From a virus, in IMG/VR virus record IMGVR_UViG_3300032284_000540, positions 1 to 55,448 of that record: DNA of 55,448 nt; one strand, written 5' to 3'. The translations under genes were made by a program, and so were the position numbers. The notes under the pieces are model-generated. The model saw only the letters and a list, made by a program, of their open reading frames with translations, was not told the origin of the DNA and did no database searches. Below, piece by piece: positions 10,406 to 19,671 of the stretch (its first letter is position 1; every line of letters starts with the position of its first letter).

Positions 10406-10413
10406 TATTTATG
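10406..10413 (-). promoter_or_regulatory. Late promoter, CATAAATA
   Basis: The octamer CATAAATA lies on the minus strand at the 3' end of the 709-aa gene. The gp8 start codon follows 22 bases downstream. It is one mismatch (first base) from TATAAATA. Confidence 0.5.
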
Positions 10414-12538
10414 GTGTTATCTGTGTGAATACGAGAGAGCTAGGTGATGGCTCTTCCGTGGCTACTATACTATTCACCACATAGCTTCCGAATAGCGCTA
10501 TGCCAGAAGGATGAACAATGTCTCTCACGAAAGTCTCATAAGTCGAAAGCATCCTTGACGCCATGATGTCGTACGAGTACGCCTGATAGTACTTGCTATC
10601 TTGTAAGTGTTGAGTATCAGATAAGAACCCGCTCCTGTTCGCGAAAGATCCGACGCCGATTCCCTGAGAAGCTACAACGGTAGTACCGGATACCGAGCTC
10701 TGGCTCAACGAGTTAGAAGATATTAAGTTAATGTTCTGATCGGGATAATACCCGAATCCAGAGTCGTATATCGCTACGGACGTGACGACGCCTTTTTGAT
10801 TTCCAGCCGTCGCCTTCACATCTGCGTCGTATCCCCAGTATCCACCCGAACCGTCTGGAATCCTTAAGTCATATATCGCCGGTTCTAAGATGGTCACCGT
10901 CGGGTTCGACGAGTAACCCGTTCCAGGATTTATAGCCGTCAAATAAGTTATAGTTCCAACAGTAATATCGTACGTGGTCAATACTTGACCCATCGAAGAG
11001 TCTAAGTTATGAATGTTTGGTATCAATACTGACGGAAAGGCCCAATTAGTGTCTCTAACTACAGAAGATACGGTAGCGTTAGCGGTCGTGTTCGAATCGA
11101 CTACGCTAGATCCCGGAAAGAAGTAGTTACCGGTGAGGTTATTTGCCACTATGACCGTGGAGTTAGTAGAGATGATAGTAGCCGTAGTCGTTGTATTTTG
11201 TACGGCAAACTTTGTGTTGACGGTGATCTGAGACTGTGTAGTATTACTTATGAGCGTCACTCCCGGAGCTATGTTAGCATAAGTGGCGCCGGTGTTGAGC
11301 CTGGCTACTACGAGAGAACCGTCTGATATAGCCACTGTCAAGTTTGCTATACCGAGAGCCGAGTTTGTAAGAGACTCGCCTACTGCTAGGTTGTTAGCTA
11401 CTTTTAAAGTGACGTCTAACGGAAGAACGTTCGCCGAAGAAATTATGGTATCGCCTGCATTAAACGTACCATGTGTTGTGTTAGGTGTTAGTACTAAGTT
11501 GTATCCGGCAGAAGACACGTCCAACTGTGTATTATAGTAATCGTTTATTATGTCAGAGTTTATATGAAAAATCTGCTTGTTAGTTAAACCGCCTATCTTA
11601 AAAGTGGCGCCGGTTCCTGCTCCGCCAGACACGGTGGGTATAGTGTTGATAGAAAACCCGAACCCCCCGGAGACCAAGTCGAAAGATACTTCACCGTTCT
11701 GATCTTTAGTAGAAGTTACTCTAGCTACTCCTCCTAGACCAGTACCTCCCTGAACATTGAGCAAGTCTCCTTTTTCGAATCCGAACCCGCCGTTAGTCAC
11801 CCCTATAGCAGTTAGAGATCCTATAATATAGGGGGCGTTGTTACTATTGATAGCCAAGCTATAGGCGTTCTGAGAAGTTGGAGGAAGATTCTCGTATTGA
11901 TACTGTGTGATAGTATCGCCGTTAGCATCTACATATAAGCCGTCGCATAGTAATAAGTTGCCGTAGTTGAAGCTTCCTACTAAGTCGCTAAGTACGAGTA
12001 TGTTTATTAGCTGGTTGTTCACAGACTTGGTGTAGAAGTTATCGAGAGTCGCGGACCCGGAACCCGAGCTGTCGTATATCCTCATTCCTATTATACTAGA
12101 AAGATACTGGTTGTCTGTAACTTCTACGTACTTGGGTACGACGTATCGATTATCAGAAAGTTTGAAGACGTCGTTTCCAGGAACGTATATCTGAACGTCT
12201 TCGTTGAAGAGGATCCTGAACAGTAGCTCGTAAGATCTAGGAGAACCCTTAGACCTATAAAGATCTAGCACGTGCTTGACCAGAGTAGCTTGATCTACTT
12301 CAGTACCCTGGGGCAAAGAAAGAAGAAATTTATTCTTGAAGTAAGTTAGAAAGTTGCTGTCAGTACTGTCTACGTCGAAGTAGTCGTACATTTTTCGAGA
12401 ATGATACAACGGGTTAGCCGTAGACTCCATCCACTCGAAGTACGCTTTGACAAAGGCTATGAAGTTCGGTCCTTCAGCTTTATAGAACTCTGGGAACTGA
12501 GACTGAATGAACGGAGATATAAGTTTTTCTACGTTCAT
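10409..12538 (-). CDS. Baseplate wedge protein in the gp7 position
   Basis: This 709-aa protein opens MNVEKLISPFIQSQFPEFYK and then AEGPNFIAFVKAYFEWME (residues 21-38). This helical opening is shared by many myovirus baseplate proteins of marine T4-like type. Residues 90-115 (VLDLYRSKGSPRSYELLFRI) are a conserved second block. The remainder is beta-rich with Gly/Asn/Thr turns, including the shared beta modules. It lies between gp6 (stop one base before this start) and gp8, the place of gene 7 in T4, so a wedge role is inferred from position. Sequence similarity to T4 gp7 itself is not evident by eye. Confidence 0.7.
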   Translation of the reverse strand: MNVEKLISPFIQSQFPEFYKAEGPNFIAFVKAYFEWMESTANPLYHSRKMYDYFDVDSTDSNFLTYFKNKFLLSLPQGTEVDQATLVKHVLDLYRSKGSPRSYELLFRILFNEDVQIYVPGNDVFKLSDNRYVVPKYVEVTDNQYLSSIIGMRIYDSSGSGSATLDNFYTKSVNNQLINILVLSDLVGSFNYGNLLLCDGLYVDANGDTITQYQYENLPPTSQNAYSLAINSNNAPYIIGSLTAIGVTNGGFGFEKGDLLNVQGGTGLGGVARVTSTKDQNGEVSFDLVSGGFGFSINTIPTVSGGAGTGATFKIGGLTNKQIFHINSDIINDYYNTQLDVSSAGYNLVLTPNTTHGTFNAGDTIISSANVLPLDVTLKVANNLAVGESLTNSALGIANLTVAISDGSLVVARLNTGATYANIAPGVTLISNTTQSQITVNTKFAVQNTTTTATIISTNSTVIVANNLTGNYFFPGSSVVDSNTTANATVSSVVRDTNWAFPSVLIPNIHNLDSSMGQVLTTYDITVGTITYLTAINPGTGYSSNPTVTILEPAIYDLRIPDGSGGYWGYDADVKATAGNQKGVVTSVAIYDSGFGYYPDQNINLISSNSLSQSSVSGTTVVASQGIGVGSFANRSGFLSDTQHLQDSKYYQAYSYDIMASRMLSTYETFVRDIVHPSGIALFGSYVVNSIVATEEPSPSSLVFTQITP

Positions 12539-12539
12539 A

Positions 12540-14330
12540 CTATCCGCTTACTATGTTTACTACTAAGCCAGAAGCGATGTCTATCTCTATGACTTGATTA
12601 TTCACGCTGTATAAGTCTTGATTCTGAGGAAGAGCGAACAGCTTGAGTATACTGTTGTTAAGAGCAGCGTATATGTTAGAAGATATGCTCACCGCTCCGG
12701 TAGTATAATTTATCGTGCCGGCGGGTGAGTAGCTAACTACATTAGAGACAGGATTCTGAAGCACTTTATAAAGAGTACCGTTCGTATTGGTCACACCAGG
12801 CACATAGTCTGTATACACGTAGTTGGTTCCGTTGGATACGAACTGATTGGTCAGCAGTGTGCCTGGTGTGATGGCAAAATTAAAGTTTGCAGTAAGTGTG
12901 GATGAGACGTTCAGAGGAGGATTAAGTATCTTATAGACGAAAGCTTTCGTCTCATTACTTATGATGCTAGAGTCAGTCAAGTTTATAGCAGTCATAAGAT
13001 TAGATAGTCTAAAGTCTTTACCGAACTGCTGTAGATACTGTGTGTTATAGTTGGTTATACTCTGCTTCACCGCGGTAGTTATCTCAGCTGGTGTCAAGCT
13101 AGTCTGAGTAAAATCTACGTGTACGTTCGAAGATAGAGTCACATAAGTGTAGTCAGGATCTATAAGAACAGCAGTTATTCCTAGATTCATACGCTGAGAT
13201 AAAAAAGTAGCTACGTCTTGTTTTCTAGAAGTAGACAATGGAGTCCCAGAATACGTCGTTGTAGAGATGAATACTTTTCCATACTCTACTGCGCCGGTAG
13301 AAGTTTCTCCACCGAACACGCCGACACTCTCGATATCAGGAAAGTTTTCCAATATAAGATCTTGATAGTCTGCAGTCGTAACAGCTCTCTCTTGAGTCTG
13401 GAAATGTCTGGGCGCGTTGTATCTAATAGACTCTATCCCTTCTGCGTTAGCTCCTCCAGAAGTAAGAGTGTTTGTGACTACAGTGAGTCCAGAGAGTATA
13501 GCAGTGCCGTTAAGAGATCCCAGATCTGTTTCTATTGTTAGAGTATCCACGGAGTTTGCATCAGACCCCGAGCAAGTACGATACTGTACCGTTATCACTG
13601 AGCCGTTCAACGGAGTTCTTCCGAAGACATTGTCTCCAAATACTAGCTGATAAGTTCCTCCGGTAGAAGCCTGAAGGAAGTATACGTTAGAAGACGGTCC
13701 TAGGCCGTATAAGCTAGAAGCAAACTGAAAGTCGGTGATGTTAGCTCCGCTGTTCTCCACGACTACTACTGTGAGACTAGAAGTGTCTATAGTATTGCTG
13801 GAAAGTTGGAACTGCTGTGTCTGATTCGTGTAGTCTATCACGAAAGATTCTTGAAGATAAGTTCCCTCGTATACCGGCAAGTTGTTGGCTACGAAAGTAT
13901 TGTTTCCAGAATTAAGAGTTATTGAAGAAGAAGTTATGAACGTGTAGTTGCCTATATTGTTTTTTCCACCGAATGGAGTACCGGACGGTATAGTAAAAGA
14001 TACCGCGTTAGAAGTCGGGATCTTCACGTTTATGGTAGTCGTAGAAGAAGTATAAGATCTAGGCAAGTAGTTCAGCATCTTGGCGTGTGATACTACCGAG
14101 TCTCTGATCTGAGCGCTATCTAAGAACATCTCCGAAGCTACCATGTTCAAGTAGAACGCGTTCAGATACGTGTTGTACGTAAGAACGTCTAAAAGCACGC
14201 TCATATTAGAGCCAGCAAAATTATAGTCTTTTAACTGACTCTGATTCGCCAGATAAGAAGTCAGGCTGTTCTTGAGAGTATCGAAGTCTAGCGAGGCTAG
14301 GTTTACAGAATTATTCGTAAATGCAGCCAT
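12540..14330 (-). CDS. 6: Baseplate wedge protein gp6
   Basis: This 596-aa protein is of the gp6/baseplate J class. The N-terminus (LDFDTLKNSLTSYLANQ near residue 14, then the block YNFAGSNMSVLLDVLTYNTY and NMVASEMFLDSAQIRDSV) is the usual gp6 signature. A second conserved block, QERAVTTADYQDLI near residue 315, is typical of the J domain. T4 gp6 is 660 residues and forms the core ring of the wedges that holds the baseplate around the hub. It is packed between gp25 (4 bases upstream) and the gp7-position gene. Confidence 0.9.
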   Translation of the reverse strand: MAAFTNNSVNLASLDFDTLKNSLTSYLANQSQLKDYNFAGSNMSVLLDVLTYNTYLNAFYLNMVASEMFLDSAQIRDSVVSHAKMLNYLPRSYTSSTTTINVKIPTSNAVSFTIPSGTPFGGKNNIGNYTFITSSSITLNSGNNTFVANNLPVYEGTYLQESFVIDYTNQTQQFQLSSNTIDTSSLTVVVVENSGANITDFQFASSLYGLGPSSNVYFLQASTGGTYQLVFGDNVFGRTPLNGSVITVQYRTCSGSDANSVDTLTIETDLGSLNGTAILSGLTVVTNTLTSGGANAEGIESIRYNAPRHFQTQERAVTTADYQDLILENFPDIESVGVFGGETSTGAVEYGKVFISTTTYSGTPLSTSRKQDVATFLSQRMNLGITAVLIDPDYTYVTLSSNVHVDFTQTSLTPAEITTAVKQSITNYNTQYLQQFGKDFRLSNLMTAINLTDSSIISNETKAFVYKILNPPLNVSSTLTANFNFAITPGTLLTNQFVSNGTNYVYTDYVPGVTNTNGTLYKVLQNPVSNVVSYSPAGTINYTTGAVSISSNIYAALNNSILKLFALPQNQDLYSVNNQVIEIDIASGLVVNIVSG

Positions 14331-14334
14331 TCTA

Positions 14335-14754
14335 TTATCTTACTCTCTGCAGGATGAGGTCTAGAGATATCGGGTTAGGATTATTTATCATGCTAAAATA
14401 GATGTTTACAGTATAAGAATTTTGATCTTCGGACGGTATGACGTTGACGGACTGAAGTGCAACTCTAGGCTCGTTGAACTTCACTGTCTGCTCTATAGCC
14501 GTCTTTATGCTAGACGCTGCGAACGGGCCGAACGGCTCGAACAATGAGCGATATACTATGCTGCCCTTGTTCGGCTGAAAAAGGCTTTCTCCGAGATTCG
14601 TCAAGACCAGCGCTCGAATCGATTGCTTCACGCTGTCTTCGTTAGTAACCAGTCCTACGTCGTTAGACAAGGGGCTCTTATCGAGATTCACGAGAAAATC
14701 GCTGAAGTATTCTTGTGACTTATTTGATACGGTATAGAAATCTGCTCTTGCCAT
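14335..14754 (-). CDS. 25: Baseplate wedge protein gp25 (GPW/gp25 family)
   Basis: At 139 aa it is close to T4 gp25 (132). The family motif is visible as SVKQSIRALVLTNLGESLFQPN near residues 42-63 and GSIVYRSLFEPF following it, with the C-terminal strand pair ending LDLILQRVR. gp25 starts sheath polymerisation with gp6 and gp53. A late-type octamer AATAAATA ends only 9 bases before the ATG, so its own late mRNA would have a leader of about 3-4 bases and no ribosome site; read-through from the upstream spike gene could supply one. Confidence 0.92.
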   Translation of the reverse strand: MARADFYTVSNKSQEYFSDFLVNLDKSPLSNDVGLVTNEDSVKQSIRALVLTNLGESLFQPNKGSIVYRSLFEPFGPFAASSIKTAIEQTVKFNEPRVALQSVNVIPSEDQNSYTVNIYFSMINNPNPISLDLILQRVR

Positions 14755-14763
14755 CTTAGATGC

Positions 14764-14771
14764 TATTTATT
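14764..14771 (-). promoter_or_regulatory. Late promoter, AATAAATA, almost at gp25 start
   Basis: On the minus strand AATAAATA overlaps the stop codon of the spike gene and ends 9 bases before the gp25 ATG. The predicted transcription start is 3-4 bases from the ATG. Confidence 0.45.
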
Positions 14772-15762
14772 ATGGAGTAGACGGAACATGTGGCGGGTTC
14801 GGAGAAGAAGAAGTACTCGGCACGCCATTTGTGTAAGTTTTAATGCTATAGGAACCGGAGATGTACTTATACACGTATCCGGCACCATACGTATCCCAGG
14901 CGTTAATCGACTTAGCATACGTCTGTACGACATTTCCAGACATTCTCAACTCTCCGCCGGCAGGAGGATTGGCGCCAGTAGGATCTTGTTTGTCGGAACC
15001 GGATGCTCTAATTGCGACATATGTGTTACCTGAAATTGCAGCAGAGCCTTTTAGTCCATATATTCCGGCCTGGCCCTCTCCAGAAAACATTTTAGCGTCG
15101 CCTTTAGCATTAACGTAATAATTGCCTGTATCTGATAATACAGATACATCTCCTCCTTCTGATCTAACAAGAACGTCTTTAGCTGCTGCGAGTCTAACAT
15201 CAGATGCTAGTGCTCCTATTACTACGTCTCCAACATTAGCACTTATTATAGTACCATTCAATGATTGAAAAGTAGCTTTATTTTGGGCAAAAAAGTTCAT
15301 GTCATGATTTACCATAAGATTATAATTCTTGCCTACTGTCAGATTATAGTTTCCGCCTACCACGTGATTGACGTCTCCCTTGACCTCGAGATGAGCGTCT
15401 CCTCCTACGACTATGCGCGCTGCGCCGCCGATCTTGATGTCGCCGTTCTTCTCGATAGTTATTGTGGTGCTCTGCTTTACGGTCTTGCTCTCGTTCGCGC
15501 TGACTACCTCTACCTTACGACCATCTTCTGAGACTTCAGTATATGATCCGGACTTGTGAGCGATCCTGACTCTTTCGTTTCCCGGTGTGTCGTCAAGATG
15601 TATCTCGTGGCCCGCGCGCGTAACCTGTGAGTAGTTGTACGGGTATTGAGACGCGTATGTGGTGCCGGGAGTACGCGTATTAGCAGAAGACGGAGTCGAT
15701 AGAGTCTTAGTCTTACCCGTAAAGAGACCAGTTATAGTATCAAATATAGGAACATTTACCAT
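14770..15762 (-). CDS. Central spike beta-helix protein, gp5 C-terminal-like
   Basis: This 330-aa protein begins with a variable leader and then GHEIHLDDTPGNERVRIAHK (about residues 51-70), the sequence that in VgrG/gp5 proteins follows the OB domain. It continues with short repeats of the V-x-G-(D/N)-x-x-x-x-V kind (IVVGGDAHLEV, KGDVNHVVGGNYNLTVGKNY) that build the triple-stranded beta-helix needle. The C-terminal tail is Ser/Pro rich. In T4 this domain is the C-terminus of gp5; here it is a separate protein 2 bases downstream of the OB-domain gene. It should be the membrane-piercing needle under the hub. Confidence 0.8.
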   Translation of the reverse strand: MVNVPIFDTITGLFTGKTKTLSTPSSANTRTPGTTYASQYPYNYSQVTRAGHEIHLDDTPGNERVRIAHKSGSYTEVSEDGRKVEVVSANESKTVKQSTTITIEKNGDIKIGGAARIVVGGDAHLEVKGDVNHVVGGNYNLTVGKNYNLMVNHDMNFFAQNKATFQSLNGTIISANVGDVVIGALASDVRLAAAKDVLVRSEGGDVSVLSDTGNYYVNAKGDAKMFSGEGQAGIYGLKGSAAISGNTYVAIRASGSDKQDPTGANPPAGGELRMSGNVVQTYAKSINAWDTYGAGYVYKYISGSYSIKTYTNGVPSTSSSPNPPHVPSTP

Positions 15763-15764
15763 TA

Positions 15765-17489
15765 TTACTTTCCTCTCCTAGCAGCTCTGGCAGCTACCTG
15801 ATCGGCAATTGCATTTCTAGAATCTAAGGCAGCGAGCTGCTGAGTCTCTTCTTGAGCACCGATCTGCTTCATGATATTTTCGTTTTCTGCATTAGGGTCG
15901 TTCTCAGGAGGAGGCGGTATACCCAGAGCTTCACTCTCTGTGACGAGCGGAGGAGCTTCTGGAGCGGCAAGTTGAGCGTTAACCGCTTCCTGCTGCATGG
16001 ATACTTCGTTTTGATTTAGAGCAGCGTTAAGCTGGTCTTGCGACGCCGATCCTACTTGTGGAGTCGGAAGAGACGGAGGCGATGGAGCCGGTGTAGTCGC
16101 GGCTTCAGAGTCCGTAGTAGTAGATGGTACAGGAAGAGGAGGAGACTTTTGCTGAGAAGCTAGAGTACCAGCGCTTAACTTTAGCGAAGAAAGCATAGTC
16201 GAAAGAATTGTTTGAATTATATTTGGTGCCTGTATTAGACCTCCAAAATCGGAAATCAGCGAGTTAATATTGGATACTGAAGAAATTACACTCGTGAGAG
16301 AAGATAGACCCGGAACTATAGAAGGTCCTAGAGCGACTAGCTGATCGAGACTCTTTATACTAGAACCAAATAGAGCATTTATTCCGCCGAGCTGTATAGA
16401 ATTCATAAGAGAATTTAAACTACCACCGAGCCCTCCTCCACTCAATAGTCCGGCACCTAAAGATGAGATCGCAGAAGTCGCTGCTACGTCGCTGAGGAGC
16501 GACTGTGTTAGACCTATTCCACCCGGAACCGCCGCCATCGCATCGATGCCGCCAAGAGAACCAAAACCCGTCATAGAATTAATTGATGATAGCTGAGATA
16601 CCAGAGCCTGAGAAGAAGCGAAGTGGGGGCTATCTTGAGGAAAGCTCAGCACGGCCGGATTGAACGCGGGAGCTGACAGTGTGGCTAGTGGATTAGGTCC
16701 TCCGGCTGCGAAAGTTGACGTTATACTGTTTAGCGCGCCGTTCGTCGCAGTGAGAGCGCTCGGTGATAGAGATGCTGGATTTATTGCGTTAATCGCCGAA
16801 AGCACGCTGCCTATGCCGAACTGACTCATAGCAGTCGAGAGTACTCTAGTTATGCTCGACGTACCTATATCTGCTAAACCGGACACAGAGCTAAATGCAT
16901 CTATAGCTTGAATTTTACTGATTCCCGTAAGCGCTCCAGACAGAGCGCCCGACATGTTCGACGGATCGAGAGTTAGCAAAGTAGAAGTAAGGTTTGAAGG
17001 TATAGAAGAAAGAACACCGACGCCAGCCGACAGAGATGCAAACTTTAGACCAGCGGCCGCCAAAGCAGTTAAATTCTTTCCTCCAAGAGCAGAGTTTAGA
17101 TCTTGACCACGAGCGGCTCTGGCCATGTCGTTGTTCGTTGGATTTAAGACGTAAGAACCGTCCACGACTTGCCCCGGCACTGTACTGCCGGCAGATTGAA
17201 GAGATCCTTCTATGTACAAGATCGTCTTATCGTCGTCTGCGAACCTTCCTACGAGCACTGTTCCAGGGACAACTCCTACTGGAGAACTGCCCACGCCCGC
17301 CAGAGAAGCTCCGTGTGTTATAGGTATGATAGGAGCAGCCCACGGTAGATCAGCGTCCGGAATACGAGCTACGTCGTCATGAAGACCGAACACGCGAACT
17401 TGTACACGGCCCTGCTGCTTAGGATCATTTACATTGACGACTTTACCGTACCATCTGTTCTCGCCGGATCCGAGCGCTCTGTCAGTCAT
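15765..17489 (-). CDS. 5: Baseplate hub protein with gp5 OB-fold, no lysozyme domain
   Basis: The first ~100 residues form a gp5/VgrG-type OB-fold: NRWYGKVVNVNDPKQQGRVQ near residue 11, LPWAAPIIP near 49, and PGTVLVGRFADDDKTILYIEG near 74. Residues 120-440 are Ala/Ser/Leu/Gly-rich low-complexity sequence, then a Pro/Ser/Thr linker and an acidic Gln-rich tail. There is no T4-lysozyme domain, which in T4 gp5 sits between the OB and needle domains. Its ATG overlaps the gp27 stop by 4 bases (ATGA). It should bind gp27 and the separate needle protein. The function of the Ala/Leu-rich middle is unknown. Confidence 0.8.
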   Translation of the reverse strand: MTDRALGSGENRWYGKVVNVNDPKQQGRVQVRVFGLHDDVARIPDADLPWAAPIIPITHGASLAGVGSSPVGVVPGTVLVGRFADDDKTILYIEGSLQSAGSTVPGQVVDGSYVLNPTNNDMARAARGQDLNSALGGKNLTALAAAGLKFASLSAGVGVLSSIPSNLTSTLLTLDPSNMSGALSGALTGISKIQAIDAFSSVSGLADIGTSSITRVLSTAMSQFGIGSVLSAINAINPASLSPSALTATNGALNSITSTFAAGGPNPLATLSAPAFNPAVLSFPQDSPHFASSQALVSQLSSINSMTGFGSLGGIDAMAAVPGGIGLTQSLLSDVAATSAISSLGAGLLSGGGLGGSLNSLMNSIQLGGINALFGSSIKSLDQLVALGPSIVPGLSSLTSVISSVSNINSLISDFGGLIQAPNIIQTILSTMLSSLKLSAGTLASQQKSPPLPVPSTTTDSEAATTPAPSPPSLPTPQVGSASQDQLNAALNQNEVSMQQEAVNAQLAAPEAPPLVTESEALGIPPPPENDPNAENENIMKQIGAQEETQQLAALDSRNAIADQVAARAARRGK

Positions 17490-18712
17490 TTAGTAGGATT
17501 ACCCTTCAAGCATTCTAACACGCATGAGTATCTAGGTCTCTCTCCCTCGGGTGTTATCATGTGTCGCAGAGAAGCTATGACCATGTTACCTCCTACGTCT
17601 CTGTCTCCGGTCTGGCTGCCGGTAGTCGACGTCTGACTAGGAATGGCCGCGTAGATCAATCCGCCAGCATAGAGCTTAGGATCACCGAACACCCTGAGCT
17701 TTATGAGGTTCTGCATGAGCTCGCCGGAATACGACAGCTGGTTCGGTGTAGTCTCTGGAATGTTGGTTATAGGATTCCTGTTGTCGTACGGCAATACAGA
17801 AGATCTTCCCGGATACTTACCGAACTTGTTATTGAAGCTATTATTGTTCCAGGTTCCTTTTCCGCCAGACGTGTCCGAAGCTCCGGGCTTACTGGCCGTA
17901 TTCTGCTTATACTCGTTCGTCTCGAAGTTAAACGTAGAAGTCCTAGAACTTATAGTACCACGGCTGATACGATCTACGGCGTTAAACACGTGAGGCAGCT
18001 CGTACGCGAATATATTTGTGTCGGTCAGTTTTGTCATGTCTGCGCCGACCGTGTTATCTACTACGAAGTTCTTAAGAGGAGATCCTTTGAACATGCTCTC
18101 GATCGTAACGAAGTTGAACCCGTTCTGATTCTCGAAGAAGACGTAGCTCGAAGACTGATTAGTGCTAGACGCCGCTCTGCGACGTATACGATCTATGAAC
18201 TCCCAGCACTTCTCGTTCTGCGCCAGCAAGTTTTGCGGGCCCTTGGTGGGTTCCAAGTTTATCTTCTTCGTGGTGTTCAAGTAGCTGGTCAGCACGTCTT
18301 TTACTATGTCGGATATGAGCTTCTGCTGGTAGCTCTTCTGTATGTATCCCTGGACGCTGACGCCTCCAGAGGCATAGAATGTTTCTTGCGAAGTGCATAT
18401 CAGCTTTATGGTCTTAGACTTGTAACTTATACCCGGCTCTGCGTCTTCTGGCTTATTCACTAGCATGTTGTAAGTGACTCGCTGACCGCCCGGAACAGAA
18501 AAAGAGATAACGAACGGCTCTCCTCCAGAAAGATTCAGGTTGCCGAAAAGAGCGTCGTCACTGTCTCTAACGTTTATTTCTGCTACGACACACGGCATGA
18601 ATATGCTCTCGTATATCGAAGCCGATATGAAACCAGATGTTATAGCTTTACCGGATATAGACATGCTGTTTATTACAAAGTCGCCGGGTTGATACGAATT
18701 GCTTAGAGCCAT
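17486..18712 (-). CDS. 27: Baseplate hub protein gp27-like
   Basis: This 408-aa protein resembles the hub proteins of T4-like marine phages. It has an N-terminal tail-tube-like barrel (FVINSMSISGKAITSGFISAS... VVAEINVRDSDDALFGNL), a central helical block (SDIVKDVLTSYLN, NEKCWEFIDRIRRRAASS near residues 130-185) and a second barrel. T4 gp27 is a 391-residue trimer that links the tail tube to the gp5 spike. Its position immediately upstream of the gp5 OB gene, with ATGA overlap, supports this. Confidence 0.8.
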   Translation of the reverse strand: MALSNSYQPGDFVINSMSISGKAITSGFISASIYESIFMPCVVAEINVRDSDDALFGNLNLSGGEPFVISFSVPGGQRVTYNMLVNKPEDAEPGISYKSKTIKLICTSQETFYASGGVSVQGYIQKSYQQKLISDIVKDVLTSYLNTTKKINLEPTKGPQNLLAQNEKCWEFIDRIRRRAASSTNQSSSYVFFENQNGFNFVTIESMFKGSPLKNFVVDNTVGADMTKLTDTNIFAYELPHVFNAVDRISRGTISSRTSTFNFETNEYKQNTASKPGASDTSGGKGTWNNNSFNNKFGKYPGRSSVLPYDNRNPITNIPETTPNQLSYSGELMQNLIKLRVFGDPKLYAGGLIYAAIPSQTSTTGSQTGDRDVGGNMVIASLRHMITPEGERPRYSCVLECLKGNPTK

Positions 18713-18715
18713 GAC

Positions 18716-19669
18716 TTACTTACCGGTAAGAAGATTGGCCAGCTGGTCTGATACGACTTGTGTAAAAGAAGGATCTAACATTCTTATCGTCTTATTGATG
18801 GTATTCTTCTCGACTTCATAGTCGTATACAGTGACTGGCTCCCAGTATATAGTCTCTGCAAGAGATATGTTATTCGCCAGAGACGTTATCGTAGAAGATA
18901 CAGAACAGTTAGACCCGCTCTGCGTGCCGTATATGAAGCTGCCAGACGTCGGCGTATAACCGCCTGGATATTCTCTCACGTAGCCGCTAGTGCTCTGTAT
19001 AGTCACGGAAGAAGAGTTAGAGACTACTACTTGACCCTGGCCGGCCGAGAGATAGTGTGTGCCAGAGTTAGCATATGCCAAATTTACTCGGACGATCTCG
19101 TTCTCAGTAAACGCGCTGTTTCCAGTCGTCACATCATATCTTATGATTCTATTAGTAACTAGCCTATCGTCTATTCTTTTTCTTGCGTATGTGATAGGGA
19201 CGTTATTGACTATCTGATCTTGTACGAAGTACTTCTTGGCAGTGTCTATAAAGATTTTTCCATTGACATCTACTCTAGATATATCTGGTAAGCTGTTGTA
19301 TTGCGAAGCAGTGATGGGAGCGGTGTCGTTATACCAGTTATTCCTATAGAAAGCTACTTGCTGCTGTATGAGTTCTATAGACCCGTACTTCTGAGTAAGG
19401 TACTGAAAGAAAGTGTCGGCGTCCATATACCAGTCGTAGTACGGATCGGTAATACCGTTAGAAAGATAGACGAGCCAGCTGAGATACTCGTCGTTGTACT
19501 GAACGTCTGATATCTGGTCGGGCCTCTCGTTGTTCTGTAAGTCGTACGGATAGAACACGTATGGATTCTTCAGCACGTTATCGCGAATACTGGTCCGTTC
19601 AGTGATGTTTACGACTACTTGACCGTTATACGATATGAGAGGGAACTTATCGAAATATTTTTCTGACAT
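18716..19669 (-). CDS. 53: Baseplate wedge protein gp53
   Basis: This 317-aa protein (T4 gp53 has 196) starts MSEKYFDKFPLISYNG, followed by RPDQISDVQYNDEYLSWLVY and ITDPYYDWYMDADTF (about residues 49-85). The block of Asp/Tyr/Trp residues after the start is the gp53 signature. The extra length near residues 190-280 is a Ser/Gly/Val beta insertion of the same flavour as the modules in gp8. The C-terminal helix NTINKTIRMLDPSF is conserved in the family. gp53 holds the inner baseplate with gp6 and gp25. Confidence 0.85.
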   Translation of the reverse strand: MSEKYFDKFPLISYNGQVVVNITERTSIRDNVLKNPYVFYPYDLQNNERPDQISDVQYNDEYLSWLVYLSNGITDPYYDWYMDADTFFQYLTQKYGSIELIQQQVAFYRNNWYNDTAPITASQYNSLPDISRVDVNGKIFIDTAKKYFVQDQIVNNVPITYARKRIDDRLVTNRIIRYDVTTGNSAFTENEIVRVNLAYANSGTHYLSAGQGQVVVSNSSSVTIQSTSGYVREYPGGYTPTSGSFIYGTQSGSNCSVSSTITSLANNISLAETIYWEPVTVYDYEVEKNTINKTIRMLDPSFTQVVSDQLANLLTGK

Positions 19670-19671
19670 GT

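Noticed and set aside
17561-18463. 300-codon plus-strand open frame
   Set aside because: It is antisense to the gp27-like hub gene and Arg-rich, with no ribosome site; the gp27 frame explains the sequence.
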